Assembly (NCBI GenBank): GCA_027559495.1
Contig: JAMXSV010000026.1
Span: forward strand, 186,001-250,000
Direction of reading: 5' to 3'
DNA length: 64,000 bases
Source: Aurifilum marmelostoma
Taxonomy: Eukaryota > Ascomycota > Sordariomycetes > Diaporthales > Cryphonectriaceae
The position numbers and the translations under genes are program-made. The notes beneath the pieces are model-generated. The model was not told the origin of the DNA. It did not search any database and saw only the letters and a program-made list of their open reading frames with translations. Numbering within the stretch: the stretch's first letter is position 1; every line of letters begins with the position of its first letter. Of this stretch, positions 41,686 to 51,845 are shown one piece after another.

Positions 41686-42709
41686 GATGGCTATATATAT
41701 ATATATATAATCCCACCTCCTGAAAAGGGTTAAAAGTGCTCGAGGCCTTCTTCTTTTGTGTGCTGATAAATGCGTCAAAGGCCCTATAGTGAACGCTTTC
41801 CGGGACTACTGCTTCCTAGTAGCACTTCTAGGGCCTGCGTAGTCAGAGCAGATAGGATTTAGCCCTCGAAAGATGATTCATACCGTCCCGGCAAGGGTCC
41901 TCTGGGAATGGGACTGGGGACTTGTGTGTGGTCGGAGGTTGGGGGGGGGTGTGTGGGTGAGCATGAGCCTCACTCAGCCTCAAAGTCTGTATAGTTACTG
42001 CTGGTCTTGGTCATCCGGCGGCGTTGGATGAGTCGATTTGAGCCATTTTACCCTAACCCTGAGAGAAACCTGGTTTACTTTTTCCTTCCTTCTGTGTGAT
42101 TGGTGCTCAAGGCAACAAGGGACGAGAGTTCAGAGCTATGACGTAATCTCGTGCACTGCCACAAAATACAATGCGCTACGCAGTGCCCTGTATGGCAGGA
42201 GCAGATTGTGGCAGTGTGGGCCTGCCTGTTCCCTGGTCTTGTTCCTGTTCCTGAGTGGTAGTACGCTATAGTACAGCGCAGTTACAGGCGAGTCAGCGGG
42301 TGCCTGACCCCCAACGACATGCCATGACATGGGTCATTCAAGGCCCGTGCTGGTTTACGGACTGCCTGACGGGACGGACGGACTCATTGACTGCCAACAA
42401 CCTTTCGCGCGCCCCTCGACAAGAAGCATCATCAGTAGCACCGCCAGCATCGTCACCCAAACCACCAACCACCGCCAATCAATCAGTCCAGCCAAACCCA
42501 GCTTAAAGAGGCCAGGCAATCGACGCGAGACCGTTGCATCTACCTACAATTTCCTGGACTTGTCGATAACTACATCACCCCACCTGTTGAGAGAGGAGAC
42601 CTAACGAGACGAAGGCGATCACCCCCCCCTCCCCCCTCTTTTCTTCCTCCGTGATAGCCTCCTACTTCCGACCCATCCGAGCGAGACCAAGAAGCAGCAG
42701 TTGCCCATC
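41686..42709. promoter_or_regulatory. Divergent promoter region (PTH / RVS161)
   Basis: A 1-kb interval between divergently transcribed genes. A TA repeat (41692-41709) lies within 25 nt of the PTH ATG. One and a half telomere-like CCCTAA units near 42051-42062 are too short to mean anything. The RVS161 side is C/T-rich. No other gene. Confidence 0.45.
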
Positions 42710-44100
42710 ATGTCTTGGGCAGGTAGGCTTGACCACCAACATCACCATGGACTGCTCTGTTCCCCTCCGAGGGGCCAGCAGCCCATCACATACCGACGCG
42801 CTGCTGACACGCCGATTATGCGTCAGGCTTCAAGAAGAATGTCAACCGCGCAACGACGCAGGTCATGATGAAGACCGGTACGTCTGGCACATATTTGGCG
42901 TGGTATCTCTGGGTCAGTGGTGGTGTTGTTGTTGTTGTTGTTGTTGACTGACGGTCCCCTTGCGACGCAAAACAGGTCACGTCGAGAAGACCAATGACCG
43001 CGACTACGAAGTCGAAGAACGGTACGACCAATCACCTTGATGGCTATCCCGCCCTGTCTTGCACCAGAGACGCGGCCCGACCTCTGACATAGAAACATCT
43101 CGTAGTCGTTTTCGTACCATGGAGACGGCGTCGTTAAGACTTCAGAAGGAGGCCAAGGGCTACCTGGACTCTCTCAGAGGTTCGTTGCCTTCCGCCCCCT
43201 CCCCCCCCTATCCTGCTTATGGTCCCAAGTGTGCGCCGCTAACAATTACTGTCTTCCGCGTTCAGCAATGACCGCCTCACAAATGCGCATCGCCGAGACT
43301 ATAGATGCGTTCTACGGGGACGCAGGAGCCAAGGACGGTGTCAGCAGAAGTTACAAGCAGGCTGTCGAGGATCTGGACGCAGAGACCATAAAGGCCCTCG
43401 ACGGGCCATACCGGTAAAGGAAACCAACCCATGGCATCACCGCATAGCAAGGGACGAAAAGGAAGAGGAGTAGAAATGCTGGATAGGACGATGGCCTGCT
43501 GACCGTGTACCCTCTGGACAGGACTACTGTGCTGGAGCCCATCTCCAGATTCTGTGCCTACTTTCCCGACGTCAATGAATGTTTGTCTCGCCATTCTTAC
43601 ACGCTTTAGCCACACACACACACACACACACACACACAAGCACACATACCACCCCTTTTGACCGCAAGCTGACAGAACATCTTCTACTCTGCTCCCTCCA
43701 CTTAGGTATCAAGAAGCGCAGTCATAAGCTTCTCGACTACGACGCCCTCCGTGCCAAGGTCAAGCGCCTGGTGGACAAGCCCGACAAGGATGTCACCAAG
43801 CTCCCACGCGCCGAGAAGGAGCAGGATATGGCCAAGGCCGCCTACGAGCAGCTGAACGAGCAGCTCTGCACCGAGCTGCCCCAGCTCATCGACCTGCGCG
43901 TCCCCTACCTGGATCCCTCCTTCGAGGCCCTCGTCAAGATCCAGCTGCGCTTCTGCGCCGAGGCTTACAGTCGTATGGCCCAGGTCCAGCAGTATCTCGA
44001 CGCCGAGACCAGAGACCAATACGCTCAAGGTCACCTTGACGCCCGCGTCGAGCAGGTCCTACAGGAGATCCGCGAGCTGAGCATCAGCGGCACCGTCTGA
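42710..44100 (+). CDS. RVS161: BAR-domain protein, RVS161/Hob3 orthologue
   Basis: Seven exons: 42710-42722, 42827-42877, 42976-43021, 43106-43179, 43266-43413, 43522-43580 and 43706-44100, giving 261 aa, the normal length for the family. N-BAR amphiphysin-type proteins of this group dimerise into curved helical bundles that act in endocytic vesicle scission and actin-patch organisation. The spliced product begins MSWAGFKKNVNRATTQVMMK, followed by the BAR helices (ETASLRLQKEAKGYLDSLR, TVLEPISRFCAYFPD, IKKRSHKLLDYDALRAKVKR, DLRVPYLDPSFEALVKIQ) and ends ELSISGTV. There is no SH3 domain, which separates it from Rvs167. The first coding exon is only 13 nt. All six junctions are supported by phase and by continuity with the conserved family sequence. 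A CA microsatellite lies in the last intron. Confidence 0.95.
43611..43639. repeat. (CA)n microsatellite in RVS161 intron 6
   Basis: About 14 CA units in the last intron of the BAR gene, between the donor at 43581 and the acceptor at 43705. Confidence 0.9.
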
Positions 44101-44564
44101 CCTTTTCTTTTACGTTGTCCTTCTTCCTACGGTCCCGGCGTCTCATTGGTGAGGGTAGAAAGAGAAGTGTGTAAGAAAGGATGGCTGGCCTCTTTGTGTT
44201 TTTAAAAATCATCATGGCCGGCGCTAGGGCTAGATTACCTGACCTGCTGCTCATCTCGACAGCTTACAGGCGGGTGACTATCGCATGAACAATATGCTCT
44301 TCCTCATATTTGGCCTCCTCTCTGGCGATTGACGTGGAATCTTGAGCTCTGAAATCATGCCTTGGCCCTGCAAGCCCGGCCTACTTACACGGAAGTCTCG
44401 TCTTGGTGTCGAGAAACGTGACAATCAGGGTCAGACTTGTACAAAACCTCTGTGCAATTGCTGCCGCCGTCTGTCTACAGACTGAGGCCTTGGGTCACAC
44501 GATGGCCAGTTCATACTCATCTATTAATTATTCATAAAATCAGAAAGCGACACGTATAGACCTC
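44101..44564. other. Intergenic between convergent RVS161 and rhodopsin-like genes
   Basis: 3' flanks only. No gene seen. Confidence 0.5.
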
Positions 44565-46214
44565 CTACAGAGAATCCACCCTCTGTGTGACGACCGTGGT
44601 TGTCTGGATCCCAAGCTCACTTCCCCTCAGCCGGTGTTCCGAGACGGTCGAGTCGCGCTTGTCACGACCTCCCGTCACAGAAACGTGGTACGCAGGCATC
44701 TCGATATCACCTCGCATGACCCCAGGACTGCCTGCTACAGCATCCATCTTCATCATGTCCACAGCAGTATCCGCAAACCCATCATGTTCATACACCCCAC
44801 TGCGTGCTATTCCCTTGGTCGAGGACGTCTCGGCGTTTCTGGATCCCAGCCTCTGTACGCTCTTGCCCGTGAAGCCGTAGCCACGAGAGGGGATATTGCC
44901 GCCGTGACCGCTGACCGTCGTCTTGAAGAGGCGAGGGAGGATGAGCGCGATGAGGGGTTTCAGTGTTGGCAGGCAGGCTGCCAGGATGCCAATGCAGAGC
45001 TCGAGGAGGGACCACACAGCCGCGTCGGTGTTATCCCAGGTCGGGTCGGTCGAGTCTCCAGCGGCTTTCAGGGTCGTGATGCGGTAGACTGAGATGATGC
45101 AGGTGCTAGTTCGATGTGGGTTTAGTCTTTTTTTCTTTTCTTTTTTTCCTTCTTTGTTTTCCTCTCTCCTCTACTTCTCCTCCGTTTGCAGAAGGAAAGG
45201 GAGAGTTATAACGTGAATTATAGAAAAGGGGGGAGGAAACTCACAAGAAACCGAGACAAAAGATGCCCATCAACATGACCTTCTGCTTCTGCGGCAGACA
45301 CAGGCTCCTGATGACGGGCAGGGGCATGGTGAAGACGAGCAGGTCGGTGAGGAGGTTGATGGCGGCCATAAAGTACCAGAGGGTGAGCTGGGTGACACAC
45401 CTGCCCGGGACGTTTGTGTCCCAGAAGGCTTCGACGGGGACGCAGGAGAGTGGTAGGAGGATGGCCAGGGTGGTTGCCCAGAGGCCCTCGAAGATCAGGC
45501 CGACGAGGGTCAGTGTCTGCATGAGGGGGTAGGTGAAGATGCGTCGGAACTGGAGCAGGATGGATATCTTGACGATGCAGATGGCGACGTTGTACAGGAT
45601 GATGGAAGCATAAAAGGATTTCCTGACTCGCACATCATTCTTGGGTGTCAGTATCTCTCTCTCTCTCTCAATTTCTCATTCGCTCCTCTCTCGCCGGCTG
45701 GAATCATGTCCCACCTGGCCTTATAGGAGCCTTTATCATTGCAATGGGATGAGGATGAGGAGGAGTTTTTTTGAACTGACATGTAAGGCACGAAATCCTC
45801 AGGAGGCATGAGCCAGAAGTGATGTCCCATCCCGAAGGCGCTCTCTATAAACATTGTGAATCAATCAGTTATCAAAGTCAGCCACCTGTTTCAACTTGGA
45901 TTTTTTTTTTTCTCTTCCTGGCCTCTTCCAGAGCCGCAAAAGTGTACTCTGTTCTGCACATCTCCCTGGGACAAAACAAAAGAAAACGACTCACCAGCTA
46001 GTATGCTGGCCGCAGAACCGAGTGTGAGGACCTGGGCAATCGCCATGACGGCGTCGTCGGCGCCAAAGGTACGAAGAATGCGGGCGCGGGTAAAGATGCG
46101 CAGCACGACGGCCGCCGTGGAAAGGACGCAGGCGATGACGACCAGCGAGACAAGGTAGCCCGTCTGGGACTCGCCGTCTTTGGCGTGGTCCACCTCGACA
46201 GCACTCGCGGCCAT
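44565..46214 (-). CDS. Fungal rhodopsin-like domain 7-TM protein (Pth11-like class, no CFEM)
   Basis: Minus-strand exons are 46214-45995, 45844-45781, 45622-45245 and 45105-44565, for 400 aa. Seven hydrophobic segments occupy about residues 18-300. The family pattern is clear: VVLRIFTRARILRTFGADDAVM in TM2 surroundings, ESAFGMGHHFWLMPPEDFVPY across exon 2, KSFYASIILYNVAICIVKIS, the LSCVPVEAFWD loop and DNTDAAVWSLLELCIGILAACLPTLKPL near TM7. A hydrophilic C-terminal tail of about 95 residues follows. The family (large in filamentous fungi) is usually annotated as integral membrane protein or PTH11-type receptor. A ligand or G-protein link is not shown here. An extracellular Cys-rich CFEM domain, present in some relatives, is absent. 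Intron 2 uses donor GTCAGT and restores the Met codon before KSFY. Confidence 0.88.
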
Positions 46215-49200
46215 CTTGACGGTCAAGAGGGGCGGGGGGGGGGGGCGGGAGAAGAATCTGCACTGCTCTTCTGGGCCTCCCTCTCGAGGCACTCGGGCGG
46301 GAGGCTTAATTAAGAATTTGGGGTGATTATGCCGGCGCTGGATGGCTGCTGGTGGATTATATAGCCTAATAGCTGGGCTTGAGACTGACAGGATCTTAAG
46401 AGGGAGAGACCGAGAATATGAGAGAGGGTGGGTGGGTGGATGCGTGTATGTGTGTGTATGTGTATGTGTGTGTTTGTCCGCAATGTGCTGATGGCGACGT
46501 TCGGTGACTGAGAAGGAGAGGGAGAAAGGACACACGCCAGAGCCTTGGTCTGGGGAACTGGATCAGGGCTGGATCATGGCTCTTGTGCAGTGCAGTATTG
46601 TAGTAGGAAAATCTGGTTTCTTCGTTGGCTGTGTACAAAATACCACGCAGGCCGGAGCTGCTTGGGTTTCACTCATGAAACTGGGGACGATGAGAAAGCC
46701 GGAGAGGATTTTATTATTGTATTATGCAGAGTGCCATCTAGAAGGGGAAATGGATGAGCCTCATTTGTACCATGCACGTCACACCAGCAGGAACAAGTAC
46801 AAGCTCAAGTGATTATCACATAGCCATGCGTCCTCACATGATGTCTCCAGCAGGCGGACCGGTCGCTCGCGAGGGAGAAGAAGGGCAAGAGATGAAGTGA
46901 TCAACGAAAAAACAGGGATTGCGTCTCAGCTGGAGGCATGTCTGCCCCAGAATTATATTGCACTAGACCATGAGATGATGGAGCTTAGGTGTTGTGATCC
47001 GAGAGCCGGGCAGGGCTCTCTTCTTTTAAGAAATGATGATGTTCCCACCCGGGGGTGCCCACCGTAGGTCTTGGCTCCAGAGGGGGGAAAGGAACCCTTA
47101 GGAAAAAAGAAAAAGAAGAAAAAAACAGTCCATGATCGTCCCCTGGGGTGGGCAGAAATGTTCCGTTCGCAATTATCCTTTATCGCGCGAGCTACGATCA
47201 GTCTTGATACCCAACGTAGATGTGGTGGCGAGGTGATTCTTTCTCCCAGTTGACTACCGACTTTGTAAGAAGAAAGAAAGAAATAAATAAATAAATAAAA
47301 ACCCTCCCATGGTCCTCTACGTTGCAATCGGTCAAAGCACGATCAATGGCAACAAGGAGACGCGTAAGACGGTACTTTAACTGCCCATCAGCATACTGCA
47401 TCATTGTGTATTCTGGTAATAATATATATGTACCAAGTATATTATGACCCTGGGAGGGACGACGACATGCTGGGCTCCGGCTCGGTTACGCGCTCCCACT
47501 TTGTCAAGTTTAGACTGTCGAGAGGGGAGAAACCATTCCTCGACAGGGGAGAAGGGCACTCGCAGGGGGGGGGGGTTCCAACGAAAATCTAAGCAGAATA
47601 GCGGATCCCCCCAACAAGTGGGGTTGGGGGGGGGGGGAATGGTTGAGAAGATCATCGCTACTACGGAAAAGTACAGAGACACAGTAGCTCCGGCCTTAGA
47701 CCGTAGTAGTAGCGACGATCCTGCCGCAACTCTATGCTGTCAAAAGGGGGTTCATAACCTTAACAGAGGCGAGGACAGTACAAGCACTATAGCAGACAAG
47801 GAGGCACGACGAGGGGGACGAGGGAGAAGGGAGAGGAACGATGTCGTCCGCTGTGGATTTCCGGGCCGTGGAGACGAAAAGAAAATGAGGACAACCTGGT
47901 GTGTCAACCTGGGCTACCACGTGTAGACGGGTACGCTCTGATGCTCACGGGGCAGCCGAGTTCCTCAGCGCCTGATGTGGGCACTAGGGTAGAGAAGGCC
48001 CGCCCCCATTCACGAGCCCGCTTCTTGTTTGTCTTGCTGGGTGAGGTGGGCACTGCGGTGACGCTAAGGTGGTGGCTGCTCATAAAACTATTTACTACTA
48101 TGTACGTAGCATGGAAAAGAAGAGCAGTGATCAAGACTATGGTTCGTAATGAGACCAAGTGAGCAATCACCTTCTTTTCCCCCCCCCCCCCCCCTCCCCC
48201 GTCGTGTGTCCCCCTTGTCGCAGGCCAGGAACGGATGAGCTTGACCATGTTCTTCCTGTTGCGAATAGACCTTGCCAAGTAATAGGAGTAATGTATGTTC
48301 CTGGGGTTCAGGAAAGCTTGGTGGTATATATGATTGATACCATTGCGAAATTGGTTTGACCTGCCATCTTGAGGTTGGTCGGATGGATGGGTGTGTCCCA
48401 GAAGTGTGGCCAGTTGGAATCCGCAAATCGCAAGTATATAACCTTTGGAGTGATTATGAACCATGGCCATCCTTGACCGTCTTATGGTGCTTGTCGCAGG
48501 GGTAGGAATATGGTTGCCGAGCAGTGCTCCGAGGCGGGAGGGGGAGAGGGAAGCCGGGGGAGGGGGGGGGAAATGGTATGCCCTGTAAAGTATATTCTCT
48601 ATTAAGGTTTATCGTGTATCGTGGTTGGATCGATCTACATAGTTACAGCACCATACCAGTGGTAATATCGCTTGCAACGTACGATTCGACGGATACGATG
48701 GAAAAGAAGGTCGAGCGTCAACAGCCTCTGTCGTAAGCTGTCCACGCGGCTGTATGAGCCCAACAGCCGTTAGTTATCCTTGCATTATTATAGTACAAAG
48801 ACCAGAAGGCTCAGGTAGATGACCAGGATGAGGGAACCGACGTACTTTAGATGAAAGAAGAAGAAAAAGAAAGAAGAAAGAAGAAAATAAAAAAAAAGGA
48901 GAGGAGAGGGGGGGGGGGGGGAGGTGTGGGAGGAGGGATCTGGGAACATGAGTCGGCGAGTGACATCGGGCTTACAGCCTACTGCACAGACAAGGAAGAG
49001 AGGAGACTTGAGCACTGCAGTACAAATTAACTACTGCACCTCTGTATTTGAGACCGCCATCTTGACCCCTTCATCCTCACCACGAGCAAGTGTGTTGTCT
49101 CAGGGGAAGGAATCTATCTTTTCGCGCCCTGCCTGTCCAGACCAACCCACGCCTGCGTGCTAGCCAATACACTGTCCATCACGCCCCCGATAGCGAAAAC

Positions 49201-50200
49201 CACACCCGGCTCTAGCAGGCCTCCGGCTCTCCTGATGTCTGGTTCAGGGTCTGTGGCATGCTTGCGTCGACCACCTGTAGCGCAAAGCATAAAGAAGAGA
49301 AAGAGACAAGGGGCCTCTCGAATTTCGAACGAACCGGTCAAGGGTTGATCGTACCATGACTGCGATAAAACCATCAAAAATAGGCTATATTGGTTCCCCG
49401 AGGTCGTCAGCACTCGAACAAAAACCCGGGTGGTCGTGCGCACAGATGGTTTGTCCTATTACTTCTGATCTCCGACCGCTCAACCTACGTTGACCCTGCG
49501 GCAGAGAAGAGATGTGACGAGAGCTACGCGCAAGATGAGAGGTCGGAGTCGAGACGTGACGTGACTGTCAAGAGTATAAACTCGAAGAAGGGGAGGGGGG
49601 GTGGAGGCAGCCGGGGAGTGCATATAAAGAAAGGTAAAAGGCGGAAAGTTTTCACACCGAGATTGGAAGCAGAAACGAAAGAAGTCTATTTTTGAAACCT
49701 GAGGATATAACTTCAGTCGTTTCAAGCCCGAATCCAATCTTCTGCTGCTGCTGCTGCCGCTGCTGCTGCTGCTCCTCCCCGGCAGAACCTGCTTCACCTC
49801 CCCCCCCAAAATCTCTCTTACCGAGAGAAGACCTCATTTCAACAAGGTGTCCTCTCTTCAAAGTTCAGCTCGCTCGTTCTCCCCCAGGACAATCATTCTG
49901 CCGCCGTCAGAACCGGGTCAAACTATACGGTATCACCCTGCGAGCCTTTCCGGCGCAATCTATCAAGCTTTGTGTTCCTCTTTTTTTTCTTTATCCCGCG
50001 GGAAAAGCAAGCTGTGTGTGGTTATTGCCAATCAAAATCTCTGGAAAGGCCCTCTGGTGGTTGAATGTGGCTTATAACAACCGAAACCAGGAGATGACCA
50101 GACGTGTGAAGAAGTCACCGTACCATGGATTAATTACCAGTGTGCTCATTGATCACTGTGCCTTGAGCTAAAAAAGAAAACAAGCAGTCTTTTCATCTCT
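46215..50200. other. Gene-poor 4-kb interval
   Basis: No gene with family resemblance on either strand. The content is dominated by homopolymer G/C runs (about 46235-46246, 47567-47576, 47627-47637, 48180-48194, 48910-48922), a purine-rich AAG/AAAG stretch (about 48853-48905), AAAT repeats (47281-47298) and CTG triplets (about 49741-49775). The first 300 bases are the upstream region of the rhodopsin-like gene. Confidence 0.5.
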
Positions 50201-51088
50201 TCACACGGGTAGCTTGGCCGTCCACATGATGGCGTTCCGGATCGTTCTCATGAACTGCCGGTCTCTGTATGCATCGTCAAAGTGGCCCAGGGCAGTGTAG
50301 AATGACCGCGAGCCTCCCGGACGATCCTGACACCAGGCGATAGGGTGGTCTTGACCCATCGTGCCACCCTCATAGGTTGCCTCCTTGACAGTCAACAGGA
50401 TCTGAGCCCCAGTTGCTCTCGGGTTGGTCTTGAAGTTGTACCACTCGTCGAACCATTCCAAATGGGTCATCACATTGTCCTTCGATGCAGAACCCTTCGA
50501 GGTCGGTGCGGTCTTCTTTGTTGTTGATCCGGGCACTGCAGCGGCGGCGGTGGTGCTGGTGGTGGTGGTGGTGGTGGTGGTGGTGGTGGTGATGCCTGAG
50601 AGGATCGGGTGACTGGGCTCCTCCACCACCACCGTCCCCATCTGCGGCTCGGGGTGATCCGTAAAAACAGCCCCGATGAGGCTGCCGTAGAACCGGGACG
50701 AGGGAAGACCGGTCGACGCACAGTGGATACCAACGACCCCGCCTCCGCCCCGGACAAACCCCTCCAGGGCACTCAGCTGCGCGTCGTTGTCGAGGAACTC
50801 CCCCGAGGACTGAAGAAACACTATGACGCGGTACAATGCCAATGTCGTAGGGTTGAAGACGATCGCGTCTTCGGTGGCGTGCACGTGGAAGGGGATGAGC
50901 GAGCCCTCGGAGGCGCTGGCGAGCTCCTCCATGGCTGAGACCCCTGCGGGGATGGAGGAGTGACGATAGGCTTGAGTCTTGCTGAAGACAAGAATATTGA
51001 AGGAGGTTGATCCTGAATGTGCAGGAGGGACACTGGGTGGTTTCGGCGGCCCTGCTGGGCCCGTCTGGTTATATTTCTGCTCTTCCAT
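50201..51088 (-). CDS. ThuA-like (trehalose-utilisation type) domain protein
   Basis: Single exon, 295 aa. ThuA-like proteins have a class I glutamine-amidotransferase-like (flavodoxin-type) fold. In bacteria relatives take part in disaccharide (trehalose/sucrose) catabolism, but the biochemical activity of fungal members is not settled. Visible family patterns are FNILVFSKTQAYRHSSIPAG near residue 29, an FVRGGGGVVGIHCAST segment near 110-125, then EWFDEWYNF, DHPIAWCQDRPGG and a YTALGHFDDAYRD segment with the terminal WTAKLPV. An 11-12 residue Thr run plus Ala/Thr/Lys-rich low-complexity region of about 45 residues (encoded by a GGT/ACC repeat near 50550-50600) interrupts the domain between LSGI and VMTHLEW. 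No signal peptide is seen. It lies 757 bp downstream of no gene on its own strand except the hydrolase at 51846. Confidence 0.88.
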   Translation of the reverse strand: MEEQKYNQTGPAGPPKPPSVPPAHSGSTSFNILVFSKTQAYRHSSIPAGVSAMEELASASEGSLIPFHVHATEDAIVFNPTTLALYRVIVFLQSSGEFLDNDAQLSALEGFVRGGGGVVGIHCASTGLPSSRFYGSLIGAVFTDHPEPQMGTVVVEEPSHPILSGITTTTTTTTTTTSTTAAAAVPGSTTKKTAPTSKGSASKDNVMTHLEWFDEWYNFKTNPRATGAQILLTVKEATYEGGTMGQDHPIAWCQDRPGGSRSFYTALGHFDDAYRDRQFMRTIRNAIMWTAKLPV

Positions 51089-51845
51089 TAATACTTTTTG
51101 ATTTCCAGGTGTGTATCTTCTTGTTGAGGAGTAAGCTGATAGCTGTCTGATTCACTCTGCGGAGAAAGAAAAGAACGTTCAAATATTAAATACTGCCGCA
51201 TGAGTATTTAGTAGGTAGGTTGGCATTCTTGGTTTACTGGGCCCCCCCCAATCCACCACTTCTCTCTCTCTCATATCTCCTCTGGCTTTCTAAATAATAA
51301 TTAACCGATAAAGGTCGGGATTGCCACCGTCAATATTAATTTACTTGAGCAATCAAGAAGAAGTCATCGTCACACCGTCTGCACAACGTCATCAACAAGG
51401 GCAGCTATTAGCGCACGCCAAAGGTGGGTATTCTGGGCGGTTGTCGTCGATCCCATATATGACTTTTCGATCTCGACAGTCTTTACTGATCATGTGATGT
51501 TCTTGTTGTGTCTTGTTCTTGTGCATGAATATTGTTGTAGGGTGGCCCATTTACTATTACAGCAATAGTGACTATAATTAGATTCCAGACTCGACACAAA
51601 TATAAACAAAGCATATGATGAATAATAATCATCATAAAATATCCTGATTGGGTAAATAATAACACCTACTTGCTCTAGAACAAGCCTACCAAGAGAATAC
51701 CAGAAAAGGAAAGAAAAAAAGAAAAAAAGGAAAAAAAGGAAAAAAAGAGGTGAAAACAAAAATAATAAATCCAAAAAAAAAAAAAAAAAAGAATATCCTC
51801 CTCCGTCCTCTTGTGCTCTCTTCTTCACATCTCCTTCCCACCTCC
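51089..51845. other. AT-rich intergenic region
   Basis: The upstream region of the ThuA-like gene and 3' flank of the hydrolase gene. It is markedly more AT-rich than the coding neighbours, with A-rich runs (51711-51790). No gene or RNA recognised. Confidence 0.5.

Noticed and set aside
42048..42064. Telomere-like CCCTAACCC
   Set aside because: Only about one and a half repeat units in an internal promoter region; expected by chance.
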